A stretch of DNA of 64,000 bases, from assembly GCF_900116545.1 (NCBI RefSeq), contig NZ_FPCK01000001.1, forward strand, positions 868,001-932,000, written 5' to 3'. Positions within the stretch are counted from its first letter, which is position 1; each line of letters begins with the position of its first letter. Source of the stretch: Devosia crocina (GTDB lineage: Bacteria > Pseudomonadota > Alphaproteobacteria > Rhizobiales > Devosiaceae). Below the pieces are notes generated by a model. That model had not been told where the DNA came from, did not search any database, and worked only from the letters and a program-made list of their open reading frames with translations. Position numbers and translations under genes: made by a program. This document shows, piece after piece, positions 33,732 to 43,397 of this stretch.

Positions 33732-33806
33732 TCAGGACGCGCGCGCATTAGCCTCCGCCGGGAGCGGATAGCTAAAATACCAAAAAAAGGTGGCTGCGTT
33801 GATCAT
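33732..33806 (-). CDS. Aromatic-rich leader peptide of the aroG attenuator
   Basis: 24-aa peptide, residues MINAATFFWYFSYPLPAEAN then ARAS, ending in TGA. Six aromatic codons (Phe-Phe-Trp-Tyr-Phe at 7-11 and Tyr13) form the control region. The 3' codons contain GGCGGAGGCT (33750-33759), which can pair with AGCCAGCCGCC (33694-33704) as an antiterminator; the latter overlaps the 5' arm of the terminator. Stalling at aromatic codons would free the antiterminator; completion of translation would cover it and allow termination. No strong Shine-Dalgarno sequence is visible. Confidence 0.8.
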   Translation of the reverse strand: MINAATFFWYFSYPLPAEANARAS

Positions 33807-33912
33807 GACGGCGAAGCTAGCGGAGGCGTGCCGGCTTGTCCAGCCCCGACTTTGGTCTGAGGCGGGGCTAAGCAAATCCCCGCCGGCGGCGGGGATTTAA
33901 GAGCAGCGTCAA

Positions 33913-34416
33913 TTACATATCGGCTTTGCCGGTGTCGCCCATGTCGGGCTTGGCGCCGGTAGCAGCAGCAAACAACATCTTGGCGCCGGCGATTACCTTG
34001 TTCGGGCTGTCCCAGACTTCACCTTCGTCGGGCGTCACCTTGAGCAGGCGAATCTCGGGATCGCTAGCGTCATCCCACCATGCCTTGTCGAATTGTTCCC
34101 ACAACTCTTCGATCTTGACGCGGTCATTGAGCACGACGGCGTCGCCGGAGATCACTGCATATTTGTGGCCACCATTATCGGCCCAGGCAAGGGAAACGTT
34201 GGGGTACTTCTCGATCTCGGTCAGCTTGTGACCTTCGATGTCGGTGAGGAAGTAGATGGCGTTCTCTTCGCGACGGACGCGTGCCGACATGGGGCGGCTG
34301 CGCTGATTGGACCCGTTCCAGGTGGTCAGCATGCAGATATCGATCTTGTCGGCCAGCTCCCAGATGCGATCGGTCGCTTCCTGGGGGGAGAGAATGTGAT
34401 TGTTGTCATCGGACAT
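33913..34416 (-). CDS. Pyridoxamine 5'-phosphate oxidase-like general stress protein
   Basis: 167 aa of the split-barrel FMN-binding (COG3871, general stress protein 26) family: DICMLTTWNGSNQRSRPMSARVRREENAIYFLTDIEGHKL, NVSLAWADNGGHKYAVISG and WDDASDPEIRLLKVTPDEGEVWD. Reaction unknown; relatives bind FMN or F420. Stand-alone. Confidence 0.88.
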   Translation of the reverse strand: MSDDNNHILSPQEATDRIWELADKIDICMLTTWNGSNQRSRPMSARVRREENAIYFLTDIEGHKLTEIEKYPNVSLAWADNGGHKYAVISGDAVVLNDRVKIEELWEQFDKAWWDDASDPEIRLLKVTPDEGEVWDSPNKVIAGAKMLFAAATGAKPDMGDTGKADM

Positions 34417-34512
34417 GGTGCGACTCCTGATTGGTCAGGAAACGAACGAGCGGAAGCCGCGGAAGTTGCTCCCGAAAGCACGGCGAGGGTGATTTCGCCG
34501 TGCCTGCCCGGT

Positions 34513-34866
34513 TCACGCGTTCATCTGGAATCGCTGGAGATGGAGGATCGTCACCTCACCTTCCCATTCGGGCCAGTGCTGACGATGAAGGTCCACGAAG
34601 CGTTCGGTCCAGCGAACGATCTCGGCGTCTGTTTCAAGCTCGTAGATGGCGTAGCCGCCGACCAGTTCCTTGGCTTCGGCGAAAGGGCCGTCCGTGATGA
34701 GCTGACCCTGGCGCATCGTCACTGTGCCGGCCAGTGCCATTCCGCCGGTTTCCGTCATGCGGGCACCAGCCTCCATGCCAAGCTGGACGATAGCCTGCAT
34801 CAGAGCGGGCGGCGGGTTGATCGCAACTTGCGGGTTGAGGGTCTTGACCATGGTGAGAAACTTCAT
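34513..34866 (-). CDS. YciI-family protein (DGPFAEAKE type)
   Basis: 117 aa dimeric ferredoxin-like fold. The DGPF signature reads ITDGPFAEAKELVGGYAIYELET, after MVKTLNPQ and GGMALAGTVTMRQGQ. Often found next to ECF sigma factors, but none is adjacent here. Function unknown. Confidence 0.88.
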   Translation of the reverse strand: MKFLTMVKTLNPQVAINPPPALMQAIVQLGMEAGARMTETGGMALAGTVTMRQGQLITDGPFAEAKELVGGYAIYELETDAEIVRWTERFVDLHRQHWPEWEGEVTILHLQRFQMNA

Positions 34867-35004
34867 CGGACGCTCCTGTGTGTCTGCCTATGCGACGAAG
34901 CGGCATGTCGGATTTCGACAGAACGCGGAGATTTATTGCACGGCGCGCAGTGCTGCGAAATGAACCACCCGAACCAGCCGGGTGGTCACGGTAGGGGGTA
35001 CGCG

Positions 35005-36894
35005 TCAGGTGCGATTGAAGTGGTCGTAGACCAGCTGGGCCATGGATCTTGAGATGCTGGGGACGGATTCCAGATCGAGGAGGCTGGCGCGGGCGACGGC
35101 CTTGGCGGAGCCGAAGTGGTTGAGGAGCGCGCGCTTGCGGGTGGGGCCGATCCCCTCGATCTCGTCCAATGGGTTCTTGACGACGTCCTTTTTGCGCTTG
35201 GCGCGGTGGGTGCCGATGGCAAAGCGGTGCGCTTCGTCGCGCAGGCGCTGCACGTAGTACAGCACGGGGTCGCGATGGGGCAGCATGAAGGCATCCTTGC
35301 CTTCCATGAAGAACTTTTCGCGCCCGGCGTCCCGCTCCTCGCCCTTGGCGATGCCGATGAAGGTGACTTCCTTGGGCAGGTTCAGTTCAGCGATCACCTG
35401 GCGTACGGCGTTGAGCTGACCGGCGCCGCCATCGATGAAGACGACATCGGGCCAATCCGGCATGCCGGTGGACTCGTCTTCCGCATCGGTCTCGCTTTCA
35501 GTGGCAAGACGGGCGAAACGGCGGGTCAGAACCTCGCGCATCATGCCGAAGTCGTCGCCGGCCGAGATGTCGGATTTGATGTTGAACGTGCGGTAGTGTT
35601 TTTTGGAAAAGCCCTCTTCGCCCGCAACGATCATGGCGCCGACCATGTTGGTGCCCGAGATATGGGAGTTGTCGTAGACCTCGATACGGCGCGGGGGCTC
35701 GTCGAGACCGAAGCAATTCGCGACGCCTTCGAGGAGGGCGCGGTGTGACGCGCCTTCGGCCAGCTGGCGGCCAAGGGCTTCGCGCGCATTCTGCAAGGCA
35801 TGGTTGACGAGGTCCCGTTTTTCGCCGCGCTGCGGAGTTTCGACCCGCACTTTGTAGCCGGCGCGGGTGCGCAGAGCTTCTTCGATCACCTCGGGCTCGG
35901 CAAGGTCGTGGCTGAGAAGCACGAGGCGGGGCGGGGTGCGATCCTCATAGAACTGGGCGATAAAGGCTTCGAGCACTTCGGCATCGGACAGGCTGTCGTC
36001 GGCCTTGGGCCGGAAAGCGTGGTTGCCCCAATTCTGAAAAGCCCGGAAGAAAAAGACCTGTACGCAGAACTGGCCGCCTTCGTGATGAATGGCGAACACA
36101 TCGGCCTCCTCGACCGACCGAGCCGTGGCGTCCCCCTGCGACTGGACGAGAGCCAGCGCCGACAGGCGATCGCGCAACAGCGCGGCGCGCTCGAAATCGA
36201 GGTTTTCCGCGGCGGCAGCCATATCCTTTTGCAGATGGTCGCGCACCGACTGAGACTTCCCAGTCAGAAAAAGACGCGCATCTTCGACAAGCTCGCCATA
36301 GGCTTTGAGGCTGGTTTCCCGTGTGCAGGGTCCAGCGCAGCGCTTGATCTGGTATTGGAGGCAAGGACGCGTGCGGGCGGCATAAAAGCTGTCCGAGCAA
36401 TTGCGCAGGAGGAAGGCCTTTTGCAGGCTGGCAATGGTTCGCCCGACCGCGGTAGCGGAGGCGAAGGGACCGAAGTAATGACCTGGGCGGCGGCGGGAGC
36501 CCCGGTGTTTGGTGAGTTCGGGCGCTTCGTGATCCGTGGCGATCAGGATGTAGGGGAAGCTTTTGTCGTCCCGCAGCAACACGTTGAAGCGTGGCTTGAG
36601 GCGCTTGATGAGATTGGCTTCAAGCAGCAGCGCTTCGGCTTCTGTTTCGGTGCGGACGAATTCCATCGACACCGTGGCCATGACCATGCGCTGAATGCGC
36701 ACGGAAAGGCCTTCGGGTCTGGTGTAGTTGGTGACGCGCGCCTTGAGGCTGCGCGCCTTGCCCACATAGATAACCTCGCCATTAGCATCGAGCATGCGAT
36801 AAACGCCCGGCGCTGCGGGCAGGGTACGCACGAAATTGCGGATAACCTCCGGGCCAGAGGGGAGCGGAGCAGGGGTGGTGTCGGTCTCAGTCAT
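35005..36894 (-). CDS. uvrC: Excinuclease ABC subunit C
   Basis: 629 aa. Domain order: GIY-YIG nuclease (about 27-105, [20 protein letters not shown]), Cys-containing linker, UVR motif binding UvrB (about 215-245), RNase H-like endonuclease and C-terminal helix-hairpin-helix pair ([22 protein letters not shown]). Makes both incisions in nucleotide excision repair with UvrB (49.3 kb). Start overlaps the stop of the upstream SDR gene (ATGA). Confidence 0.97.
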   Translation of the reverse strand: MTETDTTPAPLPSGPEVIRNFVRTLPAAPGVYRMLDANGEVIYVGKARSLKARVTNYTRPEGLSVRIQRMVMATVSMEFVRTETEAEALLLEANLIKRLKPRFNVLLRDDKSFPYILIATDHEAPELTKHRGSRRRPGHYFGPFASATAVGRTIASLQKAFLLRNCSDSFYAARTRPCLQYQIKRCAGPCTRETSLKAYGELVEDARLFLTGKSQSVRDHLQKDMAAAAENLDFERAALLRDRLSALALVQSQGDATARSVEEADVFAIHHEGGQFCVQVFFFRAFQNWGNHAFRPKADDSLSDAEVLEAFIAQFYEDRTPPRLVLLSHDLAEPEVIEEALRTRAGYKVRVETPQRGEKRDLVNHALQNAREALGRQLAEGASHRALLEGVANCFGLDEPPRRIEVYDNSHISGTNMVGAMIVAGEEGFSKKHYRTFNIKSDISAGDDFGMMREVLTRRFARLATESETDAEDESTGMPDWPDVVFIDGGAGQLNAVRQVIAELNLPKEVTFIGIAKGEERDAGREKFFMEGKDAFMLPHRDPVLYYVQRLRDEAHRFAIGTHRAKRKKDVVKNPLDEIEGIGPTRKRALLNHFGSAKAVARASLLDLESVPSISRSMAQLVYDHFNRT

Positions 36895-37700
36895 TTTCGA
36901 GGCGTCGGGCCGCGTCGGGAGGGGTAATCAAGATGCTTGCCACCATCGAGAGCAAGCATCTGGCCGGTATAGGCGGTCATGCCCAGAATGGCGAGTACAC
37001 CCTGGGCTATGGCGTCGGGATCGGCGTGGCGCTTGAGCGGCAGGGACTGGATACTTTGGGCGAAGTCCTCTTCACTCTGGCCGCTATGGGGCAGGACGGG
37101 GCCGGGGCCGATGGCATTGACGCGAATGGCCGGGGCGAATGTCTGCGCCATGGTGCGCGTCGCAGTCCAGAGCACGGACTTCGATAAGGTATAGCTGAAA
37201 TAGGCAGGGCTCGGGTGCAATACCCGCTCGTCAATCATGTTGATGATGTTTCCTTCGCGGTCGGCCGGCAGCTGGGCGGCGAAATCACGCGAAAGGAATA
37301 TGGGGGCTTCGGCATGAATGGCAAAGTGCCTGTCCCACTCGGTTTCGATCACATCATGGGCACTGTCGGGGTCGAAGACCGAGGCATTGTTGATCAGAAT
37401 GGTGAGCGGACCGAAAAACGCCCTGGCCTTCTGGACGAGCGCGGCGCGCTCGGTGCGATCGGCGAGGTCGGCCTTGATTTTTTCGGCACGGCCCCCTTTG
37501 CGCCGGATGTCCTCCACAAGTTCACCCGCATCGTCGCCGCCCGAGCGATAGTGAATGACGACGGTGTAGCCGGCTGACGAGAGCGTGCGGGCCAGAGTTG
37601 CGCCGATGCGGTCGCTGGCGCCGGTGATCAGGGCGACACCGGAGTGGTTCTGGTTTTGGCGGAGCGATTCAGACATTGGCGAAACAATAGGCCGGATCAC
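36891..37700 (-). CDS. SDR family oxidoreductase
   Basis: 269 aa. Rossmann motif [23 protein letters not shown](V) at the end of beta4, and catalytic YFSYTLSKS (Tyr-x3-Lys). Similar to the short-chain group that includes pteridine reductases (FolM-like) found upstream of uvrC in Rhizobiales; substrate not proven. GTG 37700 has AAGGAGG only 3 nt away; ATG 37676 is an alternative start. Confidence 0.88.
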   Translation of the reverse strand: MIRPIVSPMSESLRQNQNHSGVALITGASDRIGATLARTLSSAGYTVVIHYRSGGDDAGELVEDIRRKGGRAEKIKADLADRTERAALVQKARAFFGPLTILINNASVFDPDSAHDVIETEWDRHFAIHAEAPIFLSRDFAAQLPADREGNIINMIDERVLHPSPAYFSYTLSKSVLWTATRTMAQTFAPAIRVNAIGPGPVLPHSGQSEEDFAQSIQSLPLKRHADPDAIAQGVLAILGMTAYTGQMLALDGGKHLDYPSRRGPTPRK

Positions 37701-37882
37701 CGGCCTCCTTCAATCGACGCATTTGAATGGGTGTTGCGAACGGATGTCGCAACGGGGTGAGTGTAGGCGGAGGAGATGACAGATCGGGGCAGGAATGAGA
37801 TGGCAAAACTCGAGGGCCTGCGCTAGCGTGATCGCGTCCTGCACCAAGGTTCCAGCGGGACGTATCGGTGCAATCGGTGACC

Positions 37883-38800
37883 ATGTCTTCCCCCCAGATC
37901 CAAGGCGCGGACAATCTCGGCCGCGCGATCATCCTGACGCTGCTGACTATCGGGGTTTTCGGCGTTCAGGATGCCGTCGCCAAACTGTTGGTGCAGGATC
38001 ACTCACCTTTCCAGATCACCATGATGCGCTATTGGGGCTTTGCGCTCTTTGCGCTGGTGATGGTGATGCGGCAGGCGCCGCTGCGGCGGGCCTTGCAATC
38101 GAACATGCCGCGGCGGCAAGTGCTGCGCGGCGTGCTGCTGATGGTGGATATCTGGTGTTTCGCCATCGCCTTACAGAGTGTGCCGCTCGGCGAGTTGCAG
38201 GCGATCGTGATCGTTTACCCGCTGCTGGTGACGGTATTCGCGATACCGATCTTGGGCGAAAAGGTCGGGATCTTCCGCTTTGCCGCGGTGGGCGCGGGAT
38301 TGCTGGGTGCGCTGGTGATCCTGCGGCCGGGCGGGGTGGCGCTCGATTGGGGCGTTGGGTTTGCTCTGGCGTCGGCGGCGACCTATGCGCTCTATATCGT
38401 TCTGACCCGGCAGGTTTCGCGTGTGGACACGGCTGCTACAAGCCTGGCTTATGGCTCGCTGATCGGCCTGTTGATGTCGAGCGCGGTTGGAGTGTTTTTC
38501 TGGCAGCCGATGGAATGGGCCGACTTCGGGCTGGTCGTCCTGACGATGATCACGACCTGCATCGGGCATGGACTTATGGTTTATGCCTTGACCATGGCGC
38601 CAGCCAGCGTCCTGCAGCCGTTCAACTACTTCTCGCTGCCATGGGCCATCATTCTGAGCATCGTGGTGTTCGAGCAGTGGATTGATGCGGTATCGCTGCT
38701 GGGCGCGGGGATCATCGTGGCAGCAGGGCTCGTCGTCATGGCGCGGGAGCGCCGGAAGCAGGTACGCGTCGTCCTGCCGCCTGTGCCCGGCGAAGCATAG
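37883..38800 (+). CDS. EamA/DMT family transporter
   Basis: 305 aa, ten hydrophobic helices in two five-helix EamA repeats (for example VFGVQDAVAKLLVQDHSPFQITMMRY and later ATYALYIVLTRQVSRVDTAATS). Probably an inner-membrane exporter of small metabolites. Start ATG 37883 is preferred to GTG 37868. A second, only distantly similar EamA protein is at 54421. Confidence 0.88.
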   Translation: MSSPQIQGADNLGRAIILTLLTIGVFGVQDAVAKLLVQDHSPFQITMMRYWGFALFALVMVMRQAPLRRALQSNMPRRQVLRGVLLMVDIWCFAIALQSVPLGELQAIVIVYPLLVTVFAIPILGEKVGIFRFAAVGAGLLGALVILRPGGVALDWGVGFALASAATYALYIVLTRQVSRVDTAATSLAYGSLIGLLMSSAVGVFFWQPMEWADFGLVVLTMITTCIGHGLMVYALTMAPASVLQPFNYFSLPWAIILSIVVFEQWIDAVSLLGAGIIVAAGLVVMARERRKQVRVVLPPVPGEA

Positions 38801-38964
38801 CGTTCAGGCAAAGAACTGAGCCACCCAAACATCCAAAGCTGCCTTCGCAGTAAGCGCAGCGCCTGGTTCGTTTTCGGATGATTGGCAGAGATCTGCCCCT
38901 GACGGGTTGCAGCAGCGCGCCGGAATGGGCATGTGAGGCAGAGGATTACCCGGGGAGGCTCGCT

Positions 38965-39402
38965 ATGGGCATTTTGCAGATCGCGCTCGTCCTGTTGTTG
39001 ATCGGCGGTGGCTGGACGCTTCTGACGAGGGGCAAGGCGACGCGCGAGCGGGATGCGCTGACGCTGCGGCGGGTGGATGCCTATATCGAAACGATCCGGC
39101 GCGAGCGCAGCAACCGCGAACTCGTGGCCATGAGCGACAGCGAACTGCGCGATCTCCTGCATTCGGGCGCGCGCAATTACCGGATTGCCGGCCAGAAGCG
39201 CGGCTGGATCGTGCTGGGCGTCGGCGCGGTGACGCTGATGGCGGGGATCGTCGTGGGCAGCCAGGATGGCTGGCGCGGATTCGGTATCGCCGTGGCAGTA
39301 GGCGCCGTGGTCGCCTACGGGGTCAACGAATTCCTGCTGCGCCAGTCGAGGGCGCCGCTTGAACGGCACGGTGTCGACGTCGAACGGCTGACCATCGAAT
39401 AG
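38965..39402 (+). CDS. Membrane protein of unknown function
   Basis: 145 aa: N-terminal TM helix (MGILQIALVLLLIGGGWTLL), a basic cytoplasmic helix region rich in Arg/Glu (IETIRRERSNRELVAMSDSELRDLL), then two TM segments (about 86-104 and 110-126). ATG 38965 has GGGGAGG upstream. No family recognised. Confidence 0.65.
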   Translation: MGILQIALVLLLIGGGWTLLTRGKATRERDALTLRRVDAYIETIRRERSNRELVAMSDSELRDLLHSGARNYRIAGQKRGWIVLGVGAVTLMAGIVVGSQDGWRGFGIAVAVGAVVAYGVNEFLLRQSRAPLERHGVDVERLTIE

Positions 39403-39453
39403 AAAAGCGCACCGACCGGGATCGATGCGCCTCGGGATTGCGCTGAGCTGGCA

Positions 39454-39924
39454 TTAGTTGCCGGCGCAGAAGTATCCGTTAGGTCCGTTGAAACAGAAGC
39501 TGCCGCTCGGACGGCTCGGATAGGGGGCAGGGATCACCGGCTGCGGACGCTGGTTCCAGTGGGGCGGACGCGGTGGGCGCGGGTTCCAGTGCGGCGGGCG
39601 CGGGGGTGCCGGATTCCAGACGGGCGGGCGCGGCGGACGCGGCGCGTAATAGTCGTCATCCCAACCGGCATTGGACAGGTAATTGGACGACACCCAGCCA
39701 TTGGGGCCGCGCTTTTCAATGAAGCACCAGCTGCCCTGGCAGTATTGAACGTCAACACGTTGGCCGCGGATCAGCGTATCGACGACGCGGTAGCCGGTGC
39801 CCGGACCGTTGCGAACATTGACATTGCCGGTTGCATAGGCTGTCGCTGCGGACGCTGCAACAGTGGTTGCCAGCACTGCCAGGGTGGCAAGCCCGGAGGC
39901 GATCAGCTTGCGATTAAGAGCCAT
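39454..39924 (-). CDS. Secreted SH3 domain protein with Pro-rich tail
   Basis: 156 aa. Signal peptide (to about residue 27, SAA-TAY), bacterial SH3 domain (VNVRNGPGTGYRVVDTLIRG, CQGSWCFIEK, GWVSSNYLS), then a Pro/Trp/Asn-rich repeat tail (PPRPPHWNPRPPRPPHW) ending in FCFNGPNGYFCAGN. Likely periplasmic, perhaps cell-wall associated. AAGGAG precedes ATG 39924. Related SH3 proteins lie at 44421, 56502, 57296 and 58041. Confidence 0.82.
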   Translation of the reverse strand: MALNRKLIASGLATLAVLATTVAASAATAYATGNVNVRNGPGTGYRVVDTLIRGQRVDVQYCQGSWCFIEKRGPNGWVSSNYLSNAGWDDDYYAPRPPRPPVWNPAPPRPPHWNPRPPRPPHWNQRPQPVIPAPYPSRPSGSFCFNGPNGYFCAGN

Positions 39925-40087
39925 GGGAGTTCTCCTTTCCCTGTTATTGGCCTTTGGCCTTGGGTCTAGATAAGCGCATCGCGGATGAACCCAGACTGAA
40001 CAAACCCAACAGGGGAAAGCGACTGTAGCGCAGCCGAACCAGCTCACTGCATGAATGCCTGAACGAGCGCTGCGTTGCCGGGCGCGA

Positions 40088-40510
40088 TCAGAATTGCAGC
40101 AAGTCAGTGAAACGTCGCAGGATATTGCCCAGCTTCTTGGCATGCTTGGGCTTGAGTTCGCCCAAGAGCGCATCTTCAAGCTGCTTCCAATGATCGGCAA
40201 GGCTGTTGCGAATACGGATGCCCCGTTCGGTCAGCGCGACGCCGGGCAAGAGCTCGGGCCCCACGGCGCGCCGTTCCACCAGGCCGCGATCGGCAAGGCG
40301 GCTGAGGCGAGGCGACAGGAAGTCGAGCGGCAAGCCCAGCTCCTCGCCGAGTTCGACTTCGGTCCGGCCTGCGCGGCCGAGTTCGAAGAGAATGGCATCG
40401 TCTCCTGGTTCGAGCCCGCGCTCGACAAGCGGCACAAGCACGGCCTTGTGCGCCAGCTGGCCGGCAGCAATCAGCCGGTAGAGCACTGAACTGGAAGATG
40501 GTTTTGACAT
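40088..40510 (-). CDS. MarR-like winged-helix regulator
   Basis: 140 aa: VERGLEPGDDAILFELGRAGRTEVELGEELGLPLDFLSPRLSRLADRGLVERRAV is a MarR-type wHTH. Start ATG 40510 (MSKPSS) is chosen since upstream residues are unconserved. It is divergent from the LysR gene, so one may regulate the other. Ligand unknown. Confidence 0.78.
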   Translation of the reverse strand: MSKPSSSSVLYRLIAAGQLAHKAVLVPLVERGLEPGDDAILFELGRAGRTEVELGEELGLPLDFLSPRLSRLADRGLVERRAVGPELLPGVALTERGIRIRNSLADHWKQLEDALLGELKPKHAKKLGNILRRFTDLLQF

Positions 40511-40682
40511 AGGCGGGAAAATAGTCCGAACTCCCGTTACACGTCGATGGCGGTTCCATCCTATCGTTAATCGGGCAACGACCAAGAGGCGTTATTGTTC
40601 ACTCGTTGCAGATGAGTTATGCGTCGATTGGCAGGGCAAGGCGCGATAATGGCCGGAAAACGCCCCACGTCTGGAGGCCAGG

Positions 40683-41579
40683 TTGCAGGATCTTGCTCGC
40701 ATTCGCGCGTTCGTTCAGGTCTTCGATGCCGGCGGTTTTTCTTCTGCGGCGCGCCTGCATGGCCGGTCCAAGGCGCTGCTGAGCAAGTATGTCACCGACC
40801 TCGAAGACTATCTGGGCGTGCGGCTGATGAACCGGACAACCCGTAAACTGAGCCTGACCGAGGCGGGTGAAGCCTATTACCGGGAAGCCTCCTCGCTGTT
40901 GCAGCAACTCGACGACCTTGATTCCACAATCACCGACCAGACGGCGGAACCGCGCGGCATGCTCCGCGTCTCGGCACCGCGCAATTTCGGGGAGTCGACG
41001 CTGGCTCCCGCCATCTTCGAATATCTCAAGAAACATCCCAAGGTGACGCTCGACCTGCGGCTCGAGGATCGCTACGTCGATCTCGTGGACGAAGGGATCG
41101 ACGTGGCGCTGAGGATTTCGACGCTGGCGGACTCCTCCCTCATTGCCCGCAAGATCGCGGATATGCATGTGGTGGTCGGGGCAGCGCCGAGCCTGATCGC
41201 CGCTATCGGAACGCCGCGGCATCCCGAGGATCTGCGGCATTTGCCGTGCATCGTCGATGTGAACCTGCAGGGTCAATCTAACTGGCGCTTCATCGAGAAC
41301 GACAAGACCATTTCAGTGCCTGTGACCGGGCCGCTCCGGGTCAATTCTCCGCTTGCGGCGCGCACCGCAGCAGCCATGGGTCTCGGTTTCGTCGTATTGC
41401 CGTCCTATCTGGCGGACCCGCTGGTGGCGAGTGGCGAGCTCGTGCCGGTGCTGCCCGACTTTCTGCCGACCGGCCAGACGCTGCAGGCAGTGTATCCACA
41501 TCGGCGGCACCTTGCCGGAAAGGTGCGGGCCCTGATCGACCATCTGGTGGACTGGTTTGCGGTTCACCCCATCAACTGA
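40683..41579 (+). CDS. LysR family transcriptional regulator
   Basis: 298 aa. N-terminal HTH (IRAFVQVFDAGGFSSAARLHGRSKALLSKYVTDLEDYLGVRLMNRTTRKLSLTEAG) and LysR substrate domain (GMLRVSAPRNFGE, DVALRISTLADSSLIARKI, LPSYLADPLVASGELVPVL) of the CrgA/DHBP-type group. TTG start at 40683 with GGAGGCCAGG upstream. Target unknown; adjacent genes are a MarR regulator and the nickel/cobalt exporter. Confidence 0.9.
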   Translation: MQDLARIRAFVQVFDAGGFSSAARLHGRSKALLSKYVTDLEDYLGVRLMNRTTRKLSLTEAGEAYYREASSLLQQLDDLDSTITDQTAEPRGMLRVSAPRNFGESTLAPAIFEYLKKHPKVTLDLRLEDRYVDLVDEGIDVALRISTLADSSLIARKIADMHVVVGAAPSLIAAIGTPRHPEDLRHLPCIVDVNLQGQSNWRFIENDKTISVPVTGPLRVNSPLAARTAAAMGLGFVVLPSYLADPLVASGELVPVLPDFLPTGQTLQAVYPHRRHLAGKVRALIDHLVDWFAVHPIN

Positions 41580-41600
41580 CGGATCTTTCTCTTGAGCCTC

Positions 41601-43268
41601 ATGCGATTTCTCAGCCCGGCGCTTGCTGCTCTGGCGGTGCCGGCGGCACTGTTCGGCTTGTCGCAGCCGGCGCTTGCGCATCCGCACATCTTCATCGATG
41701 CCAAGGTCGAGGTGGTGTTCAACGATGCCGGAGAGATCGCGACGCTGCGGCACGCCTGGACCTTCGACACTGCTTTTTCGGTGTGGATGGTGCAGGGGCT
41801 CGACACCAATGGCGACGGCATTGTCAGCACCGAGGAAATGCAGGAGCTGGCCGACGAGAACATGATCGGGCTTGCCGATTATGGCTTCTATACATTTGCC
41901 GGGGACGGGATGGCGTTCACCGCCGCAGGCGACCAGCGCATGCGCTATGAGGACAATCGCGTCACGCTCGATTATGCGATCAATGCCACGCAGCCGGTGG
42001 CGCCGGGTTCGGATTTCGAACTCGGGATCTACGATGCCGAATATTACGTGGCGATCGGCTTTGCCGATGCCGGGGATGTCACCCTTGTCAACGCGCCGGA
42101 CAGCTGCCGCGTCGATCTCATACCCCCCCATCCCATGGATCCCCAGACCGAAGCGCGGCTTTATGCGCTGGGGCCCGAAGTGCTGGAACTGCCGCCTGAT
42201 CTCGCGGCCGCAATGCGTGGAACACAAGGAGCGATCCGCATTGCCTGTGGCGCTGCGCCTGTGCCGAGCACGGCGCTCGAAGCAACCGAGCAGGTGGCAC
42301 AGGCCCGGCCCGCAGCCCCCTTTAGCGGGCCTCCACCGGAAGTGGGCCTCAACCTTCCGCGGACCGGGTTTTTCGGCTGGCTGCAGGAGCAGCAGCGCCA
42401 GTTCTATGGCGCCATGACCGGCGCGCTCGACCAGATGCGGACGGACTGGACCGCGTTCTGGGTGCTGGGCGGGTTGAGCTTTCTTTACGGCGTGTTTCAC
42501 GCCGCAGGGCCCGGGCACGGCAAGGTCGTGATCTCGTCTTATGTGCTGGCGAGCGAGCGGCAGTTGCGGCAGGGCATTACCCTCAGCGCGTTGTCGGCTT
42601 TGCTTCAATCGCTTGTCGCGATCGGCTTTGTGCTGGTGCTTGCGGGCGTCTTGCGGCTGACGAGCACGGCGATGGGCGATGCGGCCTATTGGGTGAGCGT
42701 GCTCAGCTATGGCCTCGTTGCGCTTCTGGGGCTTTGGCTGGTGGCGCGGAAGCTTTTTGGGTGGGGTCACCACCACCATCATCACGCGCCCGAGCCCGTC
42801 CGCCGCGACATCTGGCACGATGATCACGAGCACGGCCATGGCGAGCATGGGCACCACAGTGACGACCACCACCATGGGCATGAGCGCAATCACGATCACC
42901 ACCACCACCATGGCGAACATATGCACCACGCGGTTGCGCCTGCCGATCTCAATGGGAGCTGGCGCGAACAGCTCGGCGTGGTGCTGGCGGTGGGGTTGCG
43001 GCCGTGTTCGGGAGCCTTGGTCGTCATGGTCTTTGCGCTGTCGCAGGGTGTGCTGGCTGCAGGTATCGTTTCGGTGCTGCTGATGGGCGTGGGCACAGCC
43101 ATCACGGTTGCAGCGCTCGCCTCGCTGGCAGTGGGTGCAAAGGGCCTTGCGAGCCGGCTCGGCGGCACCGACAGCGCCCTTGCCCGGGGGATCGTCTGGT
43201 GGGCGGAGCTGGTCGGCGCGGTTCTGGTGCTGTTCTTCGGTGTGTTGCTGTTGCTGGCAAGCTTCTAG
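41601..43268 (+). CDS. DUF1007-NicO fusion: nickel/cobalt efflux membrane protein
   Basis: 555 aa fusion. Signal peptide, then a periplasmic DUF1007 domain (HPHIFIDAKVEVVFND; EF-hand-like DTNGDGIVSTEEM; to about 210), then a NicO/RcnA-type transporter (FLYGVFHAAGPGHGKVVISSYVLA and GLRPCSGALVVMVFALSQG) with a long cytoplasmic His-rich loop between helices (HHHHHH, then DDHEHGHGEHGHHSDDHHH). The His loop likely binds Ni2+/Co2+. In many bacteria DUF1007 and NicO are separate adjacent genes. TTG 41592 is an alternative start. Confidence 0.9.
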   Translation: MRFLSPALAALAVPAALFGLSQPALAHPHIFIDAKVEVVFNDAGEIATLRHAWTFDTAFSVWMVQGLDTNGDGIVSTEEMQELADENMIGLADYGFYTFAGDGMAFTAAGDQRMRYEDNRVTLDYAINATQPVAPGSDFELGIYDAEYYVAIGFADAGDVTLVNAPDSCRVDLIPPHPMDPQTEARLYALGPEVLELPPDLAAAMRGTQGAIRIACGAAPVPSTALEATEQVAQARPAAPFSGPPPEVGLNLPRTGFFGWLQEQQRQFYGAMTGALDQMRTDWTAFWVLGGLSFLYGVFHAAGPGHGKVVISSYVLASERQLRQGITLSALSALLQSLVAIGFVLVLAGVLRLTSTAMGDAAYWVSVLSYGLVALLGLWLVARKLFGWGHHHHHHAPEPVRRDIWHDDHEHGHGEHGHHSDDHHHGHERNHDHHHHHGEHMHHAVAPADLNGSWREQLGVVLAVGLRPCSGALVVMVFALSQGVLAAGIVSVLLMGVGTAITVAALASLAVGAKGLASRLGGTDSALARGIVWWAELVGAVLVLFFGVLLLLASF

Positions 43269-43397
43269 CGCCACTCCGCTTATCCCGGTGGGCAGGTATC
43301 CCGTCCGCCGCCCAAGCGCGACCCATAGCCGCCTTGCGGAGCGGCGCGAAGCGGGTATGTTGCGCGCCATTCTGGAAGAGTTCCAAACTGGCGCCCC

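Noticed and set aside
42770-42930. His-codon run (HHHHHH) considered as a vector-derived affinity tag
   Set aside because: It is part of a long natural His/Asp/Glu-rich loop typical of RcnA/NicO exporters.
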